Assembly: GCF_000499525.1 (NCBI RefSeq)
Contig: NZ_HG529275.1
Location: 1 to 64,000, forward strand
DNA length: 64,000 nucleotides
Reading direction: 5' to 3'
Source: Faecalimicrobium dakarense
Lineage (GTDB): Bacteria > Bacillota > Clostridia > Peptostreptococcales > Peptostreptococcaceae
This document shows, piece after piece, positions 35,386-45,195 of the stretch. Each line of letters begins with the position of its first letter. The stretch's first letter is position 1. The translations under genes were made by a program, and so were the position numbers. The notes beneath the pieces were generated by a model that was not told the origin of the DNA, searched no databases, and saw only the letters and a program-made list of their open reading frames with translations.

Positions 35386-36189
35386 GTGAAGAAAATATTA
35401 AAATTCTGCTTAGGTTTAGTTTTATTTTCAGCAATAATAGCTTTAGGAATATTTGTAGTTTGGGCAATTGCATCAGTATTAGTAGTAAAGTATCTATTTA
35501 AACTAAGAGGGAAGTATGAAAATCCTAAAGATTGTCTAAAAGAAGGTAAAAATATAATAGCAATAGTAGCAGGAATTATACTATTAATTGTAGTGCCTAT
35601 AAATTTTATTAAAACATCGAAAGAATATGACAAAGAGCAAAAAATAAAACAAGAGCAACAAGCTATATTAGAGCAAGAAGAAAAGATAGAATATGAAATA
35701 AAAAAGAAAGAAAAAGAGATAAAAAAAGAAAGAGCTAAGGTATTAAATGCTAAGGCTAGAGTTGAAAAAGAAATAAAAAGTGAAAAAGATTATAATAAAG
35801 TAATTGCATTAACAAAAGAGGAAATAGAAAAACACAATATAACAGAAGAAGAAATAGAAAAGTTTAATGAAGATGTAGAAAATGCAATAATAAAGCTTAA
35901 AGATGATAAAATGGCAGCTCCATATGAAAAAGCAGCGAGGAAATACGTTTCAGGGAATACAAGCTATGTTTCACCTAAGTTAGGAAGTTCTAATTATAGC
36001 TTTAATGAAGATAAGTCAGTATGTACCATAACGGGAACATATAGAAGTAAAAATTCATATGGATTGGATGTAAGGGGGCGTTATAGCATTGAATTTGATA
36101 CATCTTCTGGAGAGATGATTAATGAGTTTATTGGAGATGAAAAAATAACAAATCAAAACATCAACAAGCAAAGTAAAAATGTAAATTAG
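35386..36189 (+). CDS. Membrane-anchored coiled-coil protein, second copy
   Basis: A 267-residue protein with two N-terminal helices (about 7-38 and 57-75), a long Glu/Lys coiled coil (about 80-150) and a C-terminal beta domain (YEKAARKYVSGNTSYVSPKLGSS..) that looks extracytoplasmic. The GTG start follows AAGGAG. Like the gene at 6384 it precedes an NTF2-like lipoprotein gene, suggesting that the two pairs do related jobs. Function unknown. Confidence 0.75.
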   Translation: MKKILKFCLGLVLFSAIIALGIFVVWAIASVLVVKYLFKLRGKYENPKDCLKEGKNIIAIVAGIILLIVVPINFIKTSKEYDKEQKIKQEQQAILEQEEKIEYEIKKKEKEIKKERAKVLNAKARVEKEIKSEKDYNKVIALTKEEIEKHNITEEEIEKFNEDVENAIIKLKDDKMAAPYEKAARKYVSGNTSYVSPKLGSSNYSFNEDKSVCTITGTYRSKNSYGLDVRGRYSIEFDTSSGEMINEFIGDEKITNQNINKQSKNVN

Positions 36190-36310
36190 TTATAATAAAA
36201 TCAATATCTATAATGTACATATTTATAAAACATAAATTTTAAAAAATAATTAAAACGTTTTAATTAAAATTAATGTCTAATAAATAGAAAACATTCAAAG
36301 GAGATAAAAT

Positions 36311-37126
36311 ATGAAAAAGACAATAAAACTAATAAGCATAATAGTAATTACACTATTTGCACTAAGTGCATGCAACAAAGAAAATCCACAAAATGCTGTA
36401 AATGAATATGTAAACTTAAATAAAGAAGGCAAGTCAACAAGTATAAATGAATATGCCCTAGATTTAATGTACCCTACACATAGACCTGAAGGTGGAGTGC
36501 CTAAAGAAGTAATAAACACAATAGATAACTTTATAGCAAACATAGATACTGAAATATTATCAGAAGAAATAAATAAAGATAATGCAAAAGTAGAGCTACA
36601 AGTAAAAGGAGTAAACTTTATTAAAGAGGGAATAAAGATAAATAAAGAAAGATTAGATGCTATTAATAAAGGAATTTATAATCCAACAGAAGATATTACA
36701 ATTACATTTAAAAAAGCAATAGAAAACGGAGAAATAGAAACTAGAAAAAGAATAATAAACTTAACTAAGGTAGATAAAGGGTGGAAAGTAAATGAAGATG
36801 ATATAAACAAAGTAATACTAGGTGTAGATAAAACTATGGAAATGAAATTATATTTATCTGAAGCGTCTCAGGGGGGAGAATTGGAAGTAAAAGAATTATC
36901 AATCGAAGATTCATTAAAATATGTTAAAGAAATTCTGGGAGATAATATAGAAGAAGTAAATAGAGTATACGAAGAAGAAGTAGGGGTTGATGAAGTCACA
37001 TATAAAGTAGGCAAGCACTTGATTAATGTAAGATATATGTACCCATATAAAACTCAAGGAAATGAAACTTTAAATGAATATGATAAAACTAAAACTTATG
37101 GTATTTACTTTAGTTTAGAAAAATAA
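36311..37126 (+). CDS. Lipoprotein with NTF2-like domain, second copy
   Basis: A 271-residue protein with signal peptide and lipobox LSAC (Cys about residue 20). The region NPQNAVNEYVNLNKEGK to NLTKVDKGWKVNED follows the same order as the lipoprotein at 7026 (NYFDEIKKG to NLTKSDDKWKIKED), with an extra C-terminal domain of about 80 residues here. AAAGGAG precedes the ATG. Role unknown. Confidence 0.8.
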   Translation: MKKTIKLISIIVITLFALSACNKENPQNAVNEYVNLNKEGKSTSINEYALDLMYPTHRPEGGVPKEVINTIDNFIANIDTEILSEEINKDNAKVELQVKGVNFIKEGIKINKERLDAINKGIYNPTEDITITFKKAIENGEIETRKRIINLTKVDKGWKVNEDDINKVILGVDKTMEMKLYLSEASQGGELEVKELSIEDSLKYVKEILGDNIEEVNRVYEEEVGVDEVTYKVGKHLINVRYMYPYKTQGNETLNEYDKTKTYGIYFSLEK

Positions 37127-37150
37127 AAATTATATAACATTAAATTATGC

Positions 37151-37188
37151 AAAAAGAGTGAACTTTTAATTAGAAGTACACTCTTTTT
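37151..37188 (+). terminator. Terminator after the lipoprotein gene
   Basis: AAAAAGAGTG .. CACTCTTTTT stem extended by ACTT/AAGT-like pairing. Confidence 0.75.
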
Positions 37189-37349
37189 ATTAGTTTATAT
37201 GTTGTATAATATATATAAGAAAAATTATCTACTTTATTTATCCTTAATTTTAATATTCTAAAAAATAATTCAAAATCATAATATATTTATAGTAATTAAT
37301 AAGAAGTAGACAAGCAAGCCAATATTCAAACTACAATAGAGGTGAGTTA

Positions 37350-38405
37350 ATGAATACTAAAAGTATAATAGAAAAACTATATCAAACTAATAATGCATCT
37401 AAAGAGGAATTACTATATCTAATAAATAATATCAATTACAATTCAAAAGGACTACTTATTCAAAAAGCAAATGAAACAAGACAAATACATTTTAAAAATA
37501 AAGTTTATATGAGAGGACTTATAGAACTTACAAGTTATTGTAAAAAAGACTGTATGTACTGTGGTCTTAGAAAGAGTAATAAAAACTTAAGTAGATATAG
37601 ACTAACTAAAGAAGAAGTCCTAGAGTGTGCAATAAAAGGGGACAAACTAGGATACAAAACCTTTGTACTACAAGGAGGAGAAGATTCTTATTTTACAGAT
37701 GAAAAAATAATAGAAATTGTAAAGTCTATAAAATCTAAATTTCCACAAAATGCAATAACGCTATCTTTAGGAGAAAGAAGCTATGAATCTTACCAAAAAA
37801 TATTTGATGCAGGAGCAGATAGATATTTATTAAGGCATGAAAGTGCATCTAAAAAACTATACGAAGACATACACCCAAAAGAAAATTTTGAAAATAGAAG
37901 AAATTGTTTAAGAGATTTAAAAGAAATAGGTTATCAAGTAGGAGCAGGATTTATGGTTGGAATACCGAATCAAACTAATGAAGACTTGGTTAATGATTTG
38001 CTATTTGTTAAAGAGTTAAATCCAGCAATGTGTGGAATAGGACCATTTATACCTCATAAAGACACACCATTTAGAGATTACAATCATGGAAGCTTAGAAA
38101 AAACAATAATAATGTTAGCAATAGTAAGGCTTTTACTTCCAAAAGTATTACTACCAGCAACTACTGCACTATCAAGCATTGACAAAAATGGTAGAGAAAT
38201 GGGACTTAAGGCAGGAGGCAATGTTATTATGCCAAACTTATCTCCTATGGAAGTTAGAAAGAAGTACTCACTATATAACAATAAAGCATATATATTAGAT
38301 GAAGATGCGGAGTATAGAAAAATAATAGAAGAAAAAATAAAAATGTCTGGATTTGAGTTAGAAGTAAGTAGAGGGGATAATCCTGACTGGGAAATAGGGG
38401 AATAG
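37350..38405 (+). CDS. hydE: [FeFe]-hydrogenase maturation radical SAM enzyme HydE
   Basis: A 351-residue radical SAM protein with the cluster motif CKKDCMYCGLR near residue 65. HydE works with HydG and HydF to build the dithiolate-bridged diiron subcluster of [FeFe]-hydrogenase. The family traits GEDSY, GAGFMVGIPNQTNEDL and TTALSSIDKNGREMGLKAGGNVIMPN are present. It lacks the C-terminal auxiliary cluster Cys triad of some HydE proteins, a common variation. First gene of hydEGF. Confidence 0.93.
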   Translation: MNTKSIIEKLYQTNNASKEELLYLINNINYNSKGLLIQKANETRQIHFKNKVYMRGLIELTSYCKKDCMYCGLRKSNKNLSRYRLTKEEVLECAIKGDKLGYKTFVLQGGEDSYFTDEKIIEIVKSIKSKFPQNAITLSLGERSYESYQKIFDAGADRYLLRHESASKKLYEDIHPKENFENRRNCLRDLKEIGYQVGAGFMVGIPNQTNEDLVNDLLFVKELNPAMCGIGPFIPHKDTPFRDYNHGSLEKTIIMLAIVRLLLPKVLLPATTALSSIDKNGREMGLKAGGNVIMPNLSPMEVRKKYSLYNNKAYILDEDAEYRKIIEEKIKMSGFELEVSRGDNPDWEIGE

Positions 38406-38408
38406 ATA

Positions 38409-39784
38409 ATGTTTATAAATCATGAATACATATATAAAATATTAGATGAGACTAAAAATCCATCAAATGAAGAAATAAAAGAAATTTTAGAAAAAGCTAA
38501 AAAAGACTTGGTTTATCTTATAAAGATATAGCAATATTACTTCAAGCTGAGGATGAAAAAGATTTAGATGAAATTTATTCTTTAGCTGGGGAAATTAAAA
38601 AAGACATATATGGAAAAAGAATAGTAGTATTTGCACCTTTATATGTAAGCGATCACTGTGTAAATAATTGTGTTTATTGTGGATACAAAAGAGATAATAG
38701 CTTTAACAGAAGAAGACTTACAATGAAAGAAGTAGAAGAAGAAGTAAGAATACTAGAGAAAATGGGACATAAAAGATTAGCATTAGAACTTGGAGAAGAT
38801 CCAGTTAATGCTCCAATTGATTATGTTCTTGAATGTTTAGATACAATTTATAAAACTCAAAATGAAAATGGTCAAATAAGAAGAGTCAATGTAAATATAG
38901 CAGCCACTACAGCCCAAAACTACAAATTGTTACAAGAAAAAGGAATCGGTACATATATATTATTTCAAGAAACTTATCACAAACCTACTTATGAAAAAAT
39001 GCATCCAAAATCATTAAAAGGAGATTATGAATATCATTTAACTGCTTTTGATAGAGCAATGGAAGGTGGTATCGATGATGTTGGCGCAGGTGTTTTATTT
39101 GGATTATCTGATCCGAGATTTGAAGTATTAGCTCTTATGATGCATAATGCTCATTTAGAAGAAAAATATGGAGTAGGATTTCATACAATATCAGTTCCAA
39201 GACTTCAACCTGCAAATGGTGTAACACTAGAAAATTATCCAAATCTATTAACTGATAAAATGTTTACAAAAGTTGTAACAATACTAAGACTAGCAGTACC
39301 TTTTACAGGTCTTATACTTTCAACTAGAGAAAGTGCTTCTATGAGAAGAGAATTATTAAAATATGGAGTATCTCAAATAAGTGCAGGTTCATCAACTGGA
39401 GTTGGTGGATATAAAGAAAGAGAAGAAGGAAAAGAAGTACAGCAATTTAAGACTAACGATGAAAGAAGTCCAATAGAAATTTTAAAAGAATTATTAGATG
39501 ATGGTTATATACCAAGTTATTGCACAGCTTGCTATAGAAAAGGAAGAACAGGGGATAGATTTATGAGCCTAGCAAAATCAGGTAATATAAAATACGTTTG
39601 TGAACCTAATGCATTAATGACATTACTAGAATTTTCCCTAGATTATTCAGACGAAGAATTATATGAAAAAGCATTACAAGTAATAAATAAAGAAGTTGAA
39701 AATATAGAAAGAGAAGATATTAAAAAACTTACTAAAGAGAATATAAAAAAGATGAAAAACGGGGAAAGAGATTTTTATTTATAA
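38409..39784 (+). CDS. hydG: [FeFe]-hydrogenase maturation enzyme HydG, interrupted by a one-base frameshift
   Basis: HydG cleaves tyrosine to supply CO and CN ligands to the H-cluster precursor. Reading starts at ATG 38409, three bases after hydE, but stops after about 40 codons. A missing A in AAAAAA (38499-38504) explains it, and adding one A gives an unbroken 458-residue protein. The radical SAM motif CVNNCVYC (from 38657) and the C-terminal auxiliary cluster motif CTAC-X22-C are both intact. An ATG at 38723 is not the true start because it would remove the radical SAM cysteines. A sequence error is likely, given intact hydE and hydF. Confidence 0.93.
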
Positions 39785-39794
39785 GGAGGATAAA

Positions 39795-40982
39795 ATGAAC
39801 AATACTCCAAATTCAAATAGAAAACATATAGGAATATACGGAAATACTAATAGTGGTAAATCATCATTAATGAATAGAATACTTAATCAAGAGATATCAC
39901 TAGTTTCAAATATTGAAGGGACAACAACAGACCCAGTCCAAAAGGCTATGGAACTTATACCCTTTGGGCCAGTTCTTTTAATAGATACAGCAGGACTTGA
40001 AGATAAAAGTGAGTTAGGTACAATAAGAATAAAGAAAAGCTTTGAATTTTTAAAAAGACTAGACTTTGCAATATACGTAGTTGATGGAGAGAACTTAGAT
40101 ATAGATACTTATAAAATATGGAAAAAAGAAGCTAGTAAATACAACATATCTCATATGGTTGTTGTAAACAAACTAGATAAATTAAATAAAGATGAAATAG
40201 AAAATGCAAATAAACTATTTAATAATCCTCTATTTATATCTGCAAGTAATAACGACAATATAGATAAATTAAAAGATAATTTAATAAAACACTTAGAAAT
40301 AGAAGAAGATGAAAAAACAATACTTGGAGATGTACTTCCATATGGTTCAAAAGTTGTTTTGGTAGTTCCAATAGATTCAGAAGCACCAAAGGGTAGAATA
40401 ATACTTCCTCAAGTTCAAGTTATAAGAGACTGCTTAGACCATGGTATAAAAATTTATGTAGTAAGAGATACAGAACTTAATGAAGCTATAAATGAATTAG
40501 ATAATATTGATTTAGTTGTAACAGACTCACAAGCATTTAAAGAAGTAGAAAATATCATACCAAAAGATATGAATTTGACTAGCTTTTCAATATTATTCGC
40601 AAGACAAAAAGGAGAGCTTAAAGAGTTTTTAAAAGGGTGTGAAAAATTAAAAGATTTAAAATTAGGGGATAAAGTATTAATATGTGAAAGCTGTACTCAT
40701 AATGTATCTCATGAAGATATAGGAAGAGTAAAAATACCAAGAATGCTTAAAAAATTAGTAGGTGGAGATTTAGATATTGAATATAAGGTAGGTTATGACT
40801 TTAAGGAAGATGTAGAAAAATATGACCTCATAATTCATTGCGGTGCTTGTATGGTAAATAGAAAAAGTATAATAAATAAGATAAATATATGTAGAGAAAA
40901 AAATGTAGCTATAACTAACTATGGAATGGTAATAGCATATTTTACAAATATACTTGATAGATCGGTAAATATATTTAAATAA
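39795..40982 (+). CDS. hydF: [FeFe]-hydrogenase maturation GTPase/scaffold HydF
   Basis: A 395-residue protein. The N-terminal GTPase has the P-loop GNTNSGKSS, G3 DTAGLED and G4 NKLD; the C-terminal scaffold domain holds the cluster-binding CTHN .. HCGAC motif (from CESCTHN at about 297 to HCGAC at about 353). HydF carries the assembled diiron unit to the hydrogenase. AGGAGG precedes the ATG, 10 bases after hydG. Confidence 0.96.
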   Translation: MNNTPNSNRKHIGIYGNTNSGKSSLMNRILNQEISLVSNIEGTTTDPVQKAMELIPFGPVLLIDTAGLEDKSELGTIRIKKSFEFLKRLDFAIYVVDGENLDIDTYKIWKKEASKYNISHMVVVNKLDKLNKDEIENANKLFNNPLFISASNNDNIDKLKDNLIKHLEIEEDEKTILGDVLPYGSKVVLVVPIDSEAPKGRIILPQVQVIRDCLDHGIKIYVVRDTELNEAINELDNIDLVVTDSQAFKEVENIIPKDMNLTSFSILFARQKGELKEFLKGCEKLKDLKLGDKVLICESCTHNVSHEDIGRVKIPRMLKKLVGGDLDIEYKVGYDFKEDVEKYDLIIHCGACMVNRKSIINKINICREKNVAITNYGMVIAYFTNILDRSVNIFK

Positions 40983-40994
40983 AAACCATTAATT

Positions 40995-41038
40995 GAAAAA
41001 GTGTGCATCATTATGAAAATAAGATGTACACTTTTTCA
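40995..41038. terminator. Terminator between hydF and the convergent BFD-like gene
   Basis: GAAAAAGTGTGCATC .. GATGTACACTTTTTC stem with one mismatch, T tracts on both strands. Confidence 0.75.
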
Positions 41039-41055
41039 ATAATAAAATTAATTTA

Positions 41056-41310
41056 TTATTTATCCTTATACTTATTGAATACATAAACAATATCAGAATA
41101 GCAACAAGTTCCTTTTGGGTTATTTACAGCACAATTACTATCTTTCATTGCACCAGTTATTTTTATAACTTCTTTTACAGTTAAAGCCCCCTGTGAAATA
41201 GCATTCTTAATGTCAGATTCACTTACATGATTGCAGTAACATACATATTCTCCAATAGTAACGTCTTGATTAATATTAGAATCGCAACAACAACATTTTT
41301 CTTCCATCAT
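41056..41310 (-). CDS. BFD-like [2Fe-2S] protein
   Basis: An 84-residue protein. The CYC-HVSESDIKNAISQGALTVKEVIKITGA region followed by two more cysteines (NCAVNNPKGTC) is the BFD-like Fer2 domain, with the four ligands as CxC and, about 31 residues later, a second pair. An extra Cys-rich N-terminus (EKCCCCDSN) could bind metal. AGGAGG lies eight bases before the ATG. It may act as a small redox partner or iron-release ferredoxin; the partner is unknown. Confidence 0.8.
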   Translation of the reverse strand: MMEEKCCCCDSNINQDVTIGEYVCYCNHVSESDIKNAISQGALTVKEVIKITGAMKDSNCAVNNPKGTCCYSDIVYVFNKYKDK

Positions 41311-41497
41311 TTTGTCATCCTCCTAAGTATATTAACAATTATATGATTGTTATATTTTGGTATATTAAATTATACCATGAATTCTAATTAGACTATATAT
41401 TTTACCTATATAAACCAAGAATATAAATAAATATGTAGAAATATGCTTTATTAAAGCATATAATTTAAGTGTAGGTTTTAATGAATAGGGGGATTTT

Positions 41498-41923
41498 ATG
41501 GAAGAATTTAAATTGTACCAATCAGGAATTCATTATAGTAACGTATACATAGGCGAATATGAAGTATTACATGAAAGATTAAATTTAGATAATAATAAAT
41601 TTAATTTTAAAAGTGTACTAAGTGAAAAAGGTAATGAACTATACATAGAAAATTTCAAAATAAATATTTTAGAAATAAAAAATAAAATTTCAAATTATAA
41701 AAAGGTATTTGAAAAAAATTATGAAATAAACGAAAAAATTATTACTGAATATAATGAAGAGTATTCAAAACTAGATGAATATACTTATGTTCAAAGAAAA
41801 AAGAAATTTCCATTAGATATTATTGTAGTCAATAATGAATTAGTAGGATTTATATGCATATCAGAGGAAAGTGCTACAGTATTAGTAAAAGAAGGTTATG
41901 AAGACTATAGTCCATTAAAATAG
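41498..41923 (+). CDS. Hypothetical protein, 141 residues
   Basis: Not recognised. An acidic, soluble-looking protein with alternating strands, a central coiled segment (LEIKNKISNYKKVFEKNYEINEK) and a C-terminal beta hairpin (DIIVVNNELVGFICISEESATVLV). GGGGG precedes the ATG. Single gene ended by the hairpin at 41986. Confidence 0.65.
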   Translation: MEEFKLYQSGIHYSNVYIGEYEVLHERLNLDNNKFNFKSVLSEKGNELYIENFKINILEIKNKISNYKKVFEKNYEINEKIITEYNEEYSKLDEYTYVQRKKKFPLDIIVVNNELVGFICISEESATVLVKEGYEDYSPLK

Positions 41924-41985
41924 CGACTTCAAGATGTTTATTTGCAAAAATTTACAATACACAAGAAAACGTTTGTTTATAAAAT

Positions 41986-42022
41986 AAAAACGCCACCTAA
42001 CGAAATGGAAGGTGGTGTTTTT
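41986..42022 (+). terminator. Terminator of the 41498 gene
   Basis: AAAAACGCCACCT .. AGGTGGTGTTTTT stem. Confidence 0.75.
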
Positions 42023-42087
42023 ATTATATATGAAAAAATAGGAAATTTGTATATAATAAAATTATAATTAACGTAAGGGGAGAAGCT

Positions 42088-42699
42088 ATGAAAGAAGAAA
42101 CTATTGGGATTATAGTTCAAAACTATCATTATGGAATACTTCTTAACTACATAGTAGGGGATGTAGTTAAAGAAGATGAAAAAATTAATGATACAATAGA
42201 AAGAATGATTAAGAAAAGCTTTAATACGTATTTATTTAGAAAAGTAAAAAAATATAAAGAAAAATTAAAATACGGGGATAAAGAAATAACAATGTATCTA
42301 GTAGAACTTGTAGGATATAACGAAGAGATAAATGAAAAGTTTAAATTTATAGATAGAGATGAAATATTAGATGAATTACCAAATTCGAATTATAAAGACT
42401 TTTTGAGAAGAAACATAATAAAGTATGAAGAATACGATAATTCTATTTGTAATTTATTCAATATAATAATACTAGAGCGTATAGTAACTATATTAGGTAC
42501 AATAGATAGGGAACTTAAAATAGATTTACTTTGGATTAATATTAGTGCTTTAATAATAAGTTTTATAATATTAAGAATATATATAAATCCTAAACTAGCA
42601 AGATATTTAGCTAAGTTTGATACAAATACTAAAATTAAAATATTAAATTGGGTAGCACCTATTATAGGGATATTGTATATTGTAAGCTCAGTAATGTAG
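42088..42699 (+). CDS. Hypothetical membrane protein, 203 residues
   Basis: Not recognised. The first 140 residues are cytosolic and charged (ETIGIIVQNYHYGILLNYIVGD.., KYKEKLKYGDKEITMYLVEL). Two membrane helices follow (about 150-168, LLWINISALIISFIILRIY; and about 187-202). AGGGGAG precedes the ATG. Confidence 0.65.
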   Translation: MKEETIGIIVQNYHYGILLNYIVGDVVKEDEKINDTIERMIKKSFNTYLFRKVKKYKEKLKYGDKEITMYLVELVGYNEEINEKFKFIDRDEILDELPNSNYKDFLRRNIIKYEEYDNSICNLFNIIILERIVTILGTIDRELKIDLLWINISALIISFIILRIYINPKLARYLAKFDTNTKIKILNWVAPIIGILYIVSSVM

Positions 42700-42808
42700 A
42701 ATATAAGCTTAATAAACTAATAAAATATAAATAATTATATAAGTTAAAATAGATAATTTATAAAATAATAGTATAATAAGATATAGATTAAAAAACAAGG
42801 AGAGAAAA

Positions 42809-43051
42809 ATGAAATACACTCAAGAAGAAATAGATATAATGCAAGCTAAAATAATAGAGATATTAAAAGAAAAAGGCGAAATGAGATTTGGTAAAATAGC
42901 AAAAGTTTTAATACATGCAGGAATGGCAGAGTCAAGTTTTGTAGTACTTACAATACTTCAAGGTGGATGCAAAGATCATAAAGACTTTAAGGGAGAGGAC
43001 TTATTTACAAGTCCTAAAACAGGAGTATGGAGATTGTCAGAAAGTAACTAA
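42809..43051 (+). CDS. Hypothetical small helix-turn-helix-like protein, 80 residues
   Basis: Not recognised by name. The run IDIMQAKIIEILKEKGEMRFGKIAKVLIHAGMAESS resembles a winged-helix core, ending GVWRLSE. AAGGAGAG precedes the ATG. It could be a small regulator. Confidence 0.65.
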   Translation: MKYTQEEIDIMQAKIIEILKEKGEMRFGKIAKVLIHAGMAESSFVVLTILQGGCKDHKDFKGEDLFTSPKTGVWRLSESN

Positions 43052-43102
43052 ATAGATACAGACCACCCACCGAACGAAACGTTAGGTAGTGTTAAGATAA
43101 TA

Positions 43103-43143
43103 AAAAAAATGAGCATCTCAAATTAGAGATTGCTCATTTTTTA
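43103..43143 (+). terminator. Terminator of the 42809 gene
   Basis: AAAAAATGAGCATCTC aaatta GAGATTGCTCATTTTTT, nearly perfect stem. Confidence 0.8.
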
Positions 43144-43170
43144 TTATTAAAGTTTAAAATGTTATTTTGA

Positions 43171-43196
43171 GATACTATACTTTTTAGTATAATATC
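43171..43196 (+). promoter_or_regulatory. Dyad over the predicted promoter of the exopolysaccharide-like cluster
   Basis: GATACTATAC (43171-43180) and GTATAATATC (43187-43196) form a 10-bp inverted repeat with one mismatch. TATAAT (43188-43193) lies in the right arm and TTGAGA (43167-43172) touches the left one, although their 15-base spacing is short. A repressor site is inferred. Confidence 0.4.
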
Positions 43197-43241
43197 AGTT
43201 AGATATATTAAAAAAATTTTTATAAAATAAGGGGGATGAAT

Positions 43242-45127
43242 ATGGACTTAAATTTACTGGGAATAGATAGCAGTTTATTAAAAGATATTGAAGAAATAAA
43301 AAAAGTAATTAATATAAACTTTAGTGAAACTGGGGAAAAAATTCAAATAATAAAATTAGATGAAAATGAAGAATATGTTATACAAATAAGTAAAGGAACT
43401 ATTAAATATAAAAACAAAAATCACTTATTTAGAGCTATATCGCTATATATACAATCAAGAGATAAAGAAAATTTCTTTATAGAAGAAAAATCATATATTA
43501 AACATATAGGACCAATGATAGATGCATCAAGAAACTCAGTTTATAAACCTGATAAAATAAAAGAACTTATGGTGAATATGGCAATACTAGGTTTAAATAG
43601 AATGATGCTATATACAGAAGATACCTATGAAATTGAAAACTATAAATACTTTGGGTATCTAAGAGGAAAATATTCAAAAGAAGAGCTTAAAGAAATAGAT
43701 GATTATGGATACAAGTTAGGAATAGAAGTTATACCATGCATACAAACATTAGCTCATTTAAAACAAACCTTAAAGTGGAGCTATGGAAACGAAATAAAAG
43801 ATACAGAAGATGTTCTCCTGGTAGGAAAAAAGAAACCTACAAATTTATAGAATCAATGATAAAAAACTTAAAAGAATGCTTTAGAAGTAAAAATATACAT
43901 ATAGGAATGGATGAAGCCTTTGATTTAGGAAGGGGAGAATATCTAAATCAAAATGGATACGTTCATCATTATGATATTATGATAGAACATTTAAACCAAG
44001 TATGTGATATATGCAATAATTATAATTTTAAACCTATGATGTGGGATGATATGTTTTTTAGAACAGGATCACCAAATGGATTTTATTATAATCAAGACAC
44101 AGTAATAAGTAAAGAAGTAGCAAACTCCATTCCGAGTAATTTATCATTAGTTTATTGGGATTACTATCATAAAGATAAAAATATTTATAGAAAATTCTTT
44201 GATATAAGAAAAGTATTTAATAATAACTTAATCTTTGCAGGGGGTATTTGGAAATGGTCGGGAATTACACCTTGCTATGATCAAACATTCAAATCTAGCA
44301 AAGAAGCTTTAATGGTTTGTAAAGAAGAAAATATCCAAGAAGTAATAATAACAGCTTGGGGTGATGACGGTGATGAAACTCCAATAGATACTATAATACC
44401 AGGACTTATTTTATTCGCTGAACATGCATATAACGATGAGGTAAATATTAAGTGGATAAATGAAAGATGTAAATTTATAACTAATTTAGATTTAGAAGAA
44501 TTCTTTAGTCTGCAAGAATTAGACAAACTTGAAGATGGAGATAAAGAAAATTTAAGATTTGTAAATCCGTCTAAATACTTATTATATCAAGATTTATTAC
44601 TAGGAGCATTTGATAAGCATATAGAAAATATAGAGAATATAGAAAATCACTATGAATGTTTATCAAATAGATACCTAGAAATAGCAAATAGTAATGAAAA
44701 ATATTTTAATATGTTTAAAATGTATTCTGATTTAGCTAAGGTACTTTCTATAAAATCTAATATAGGAATTAAGTTAAGAAAAGCTTATAAAAATAACGAC
44801 CTAGAAAAGTTAAGTTATATATGTGAAAATACATTAAAAGATTTAAAAGAAAATATTAAAAACCTTCAAAACTCTTATAGAAATTTATGGTATAAAGACT
44901 GTAAAGGACAAGGATTTGAAGTAATAGATATAAGGCTTGGTGGAGTTAGCTCAAGAATAGACTCAACTATTTATAGGGTAAAGAGTTATATAAATAAAGA
45001 AATAAATGTAATTGAAGAATTAGAAGAAGAAATATTATATTTCAATGAAGAATTTACAAAAGATTCACATCAAATAAATATTAATAGATACAAAGATATA
45101 GCAACTCAAAACATAATAAGCTGGTAA
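43242..45127 (+). CDS. GH20-type beta-N-acetylhexosaminidase, interrupted by a one-base frameshift
   Basis: A cytosolic glycoside hydrolase (no signal peptide). A small N-terminal alpha/beta domain is followed by a TIM barrel that begins HIGPMIDASRNSVYKPDKIKEL. It contains the GH20-like catalytic Asp-Glu pair in HIGMDEAFDLG and later WDDMFFR and AWGDDGDE. One A is missing in AAAAAA (43826-43831), splitting it; corrected length from ATG 43242 (six bases after GGGGG) is 628 residues. It should remove terminal N-acetylhexosamines. First gene of the cluster that ends with a GT2 polysaccharide synthase. Confidence 0.88.
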
Positions 45128-45195
45128 AATAATAGGATTTATACAAAAATTAGATATTATTGTTTTATTAATAGTAATTTTTAGGGGGGATTGTA

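Noticed and set aside
38723-39784. hydG starting at the ATG at 38723
   Set aside because: It would drop the CVNNCVYC radical SAM cysteines, and the upstream frame continues the protein after adding one base.
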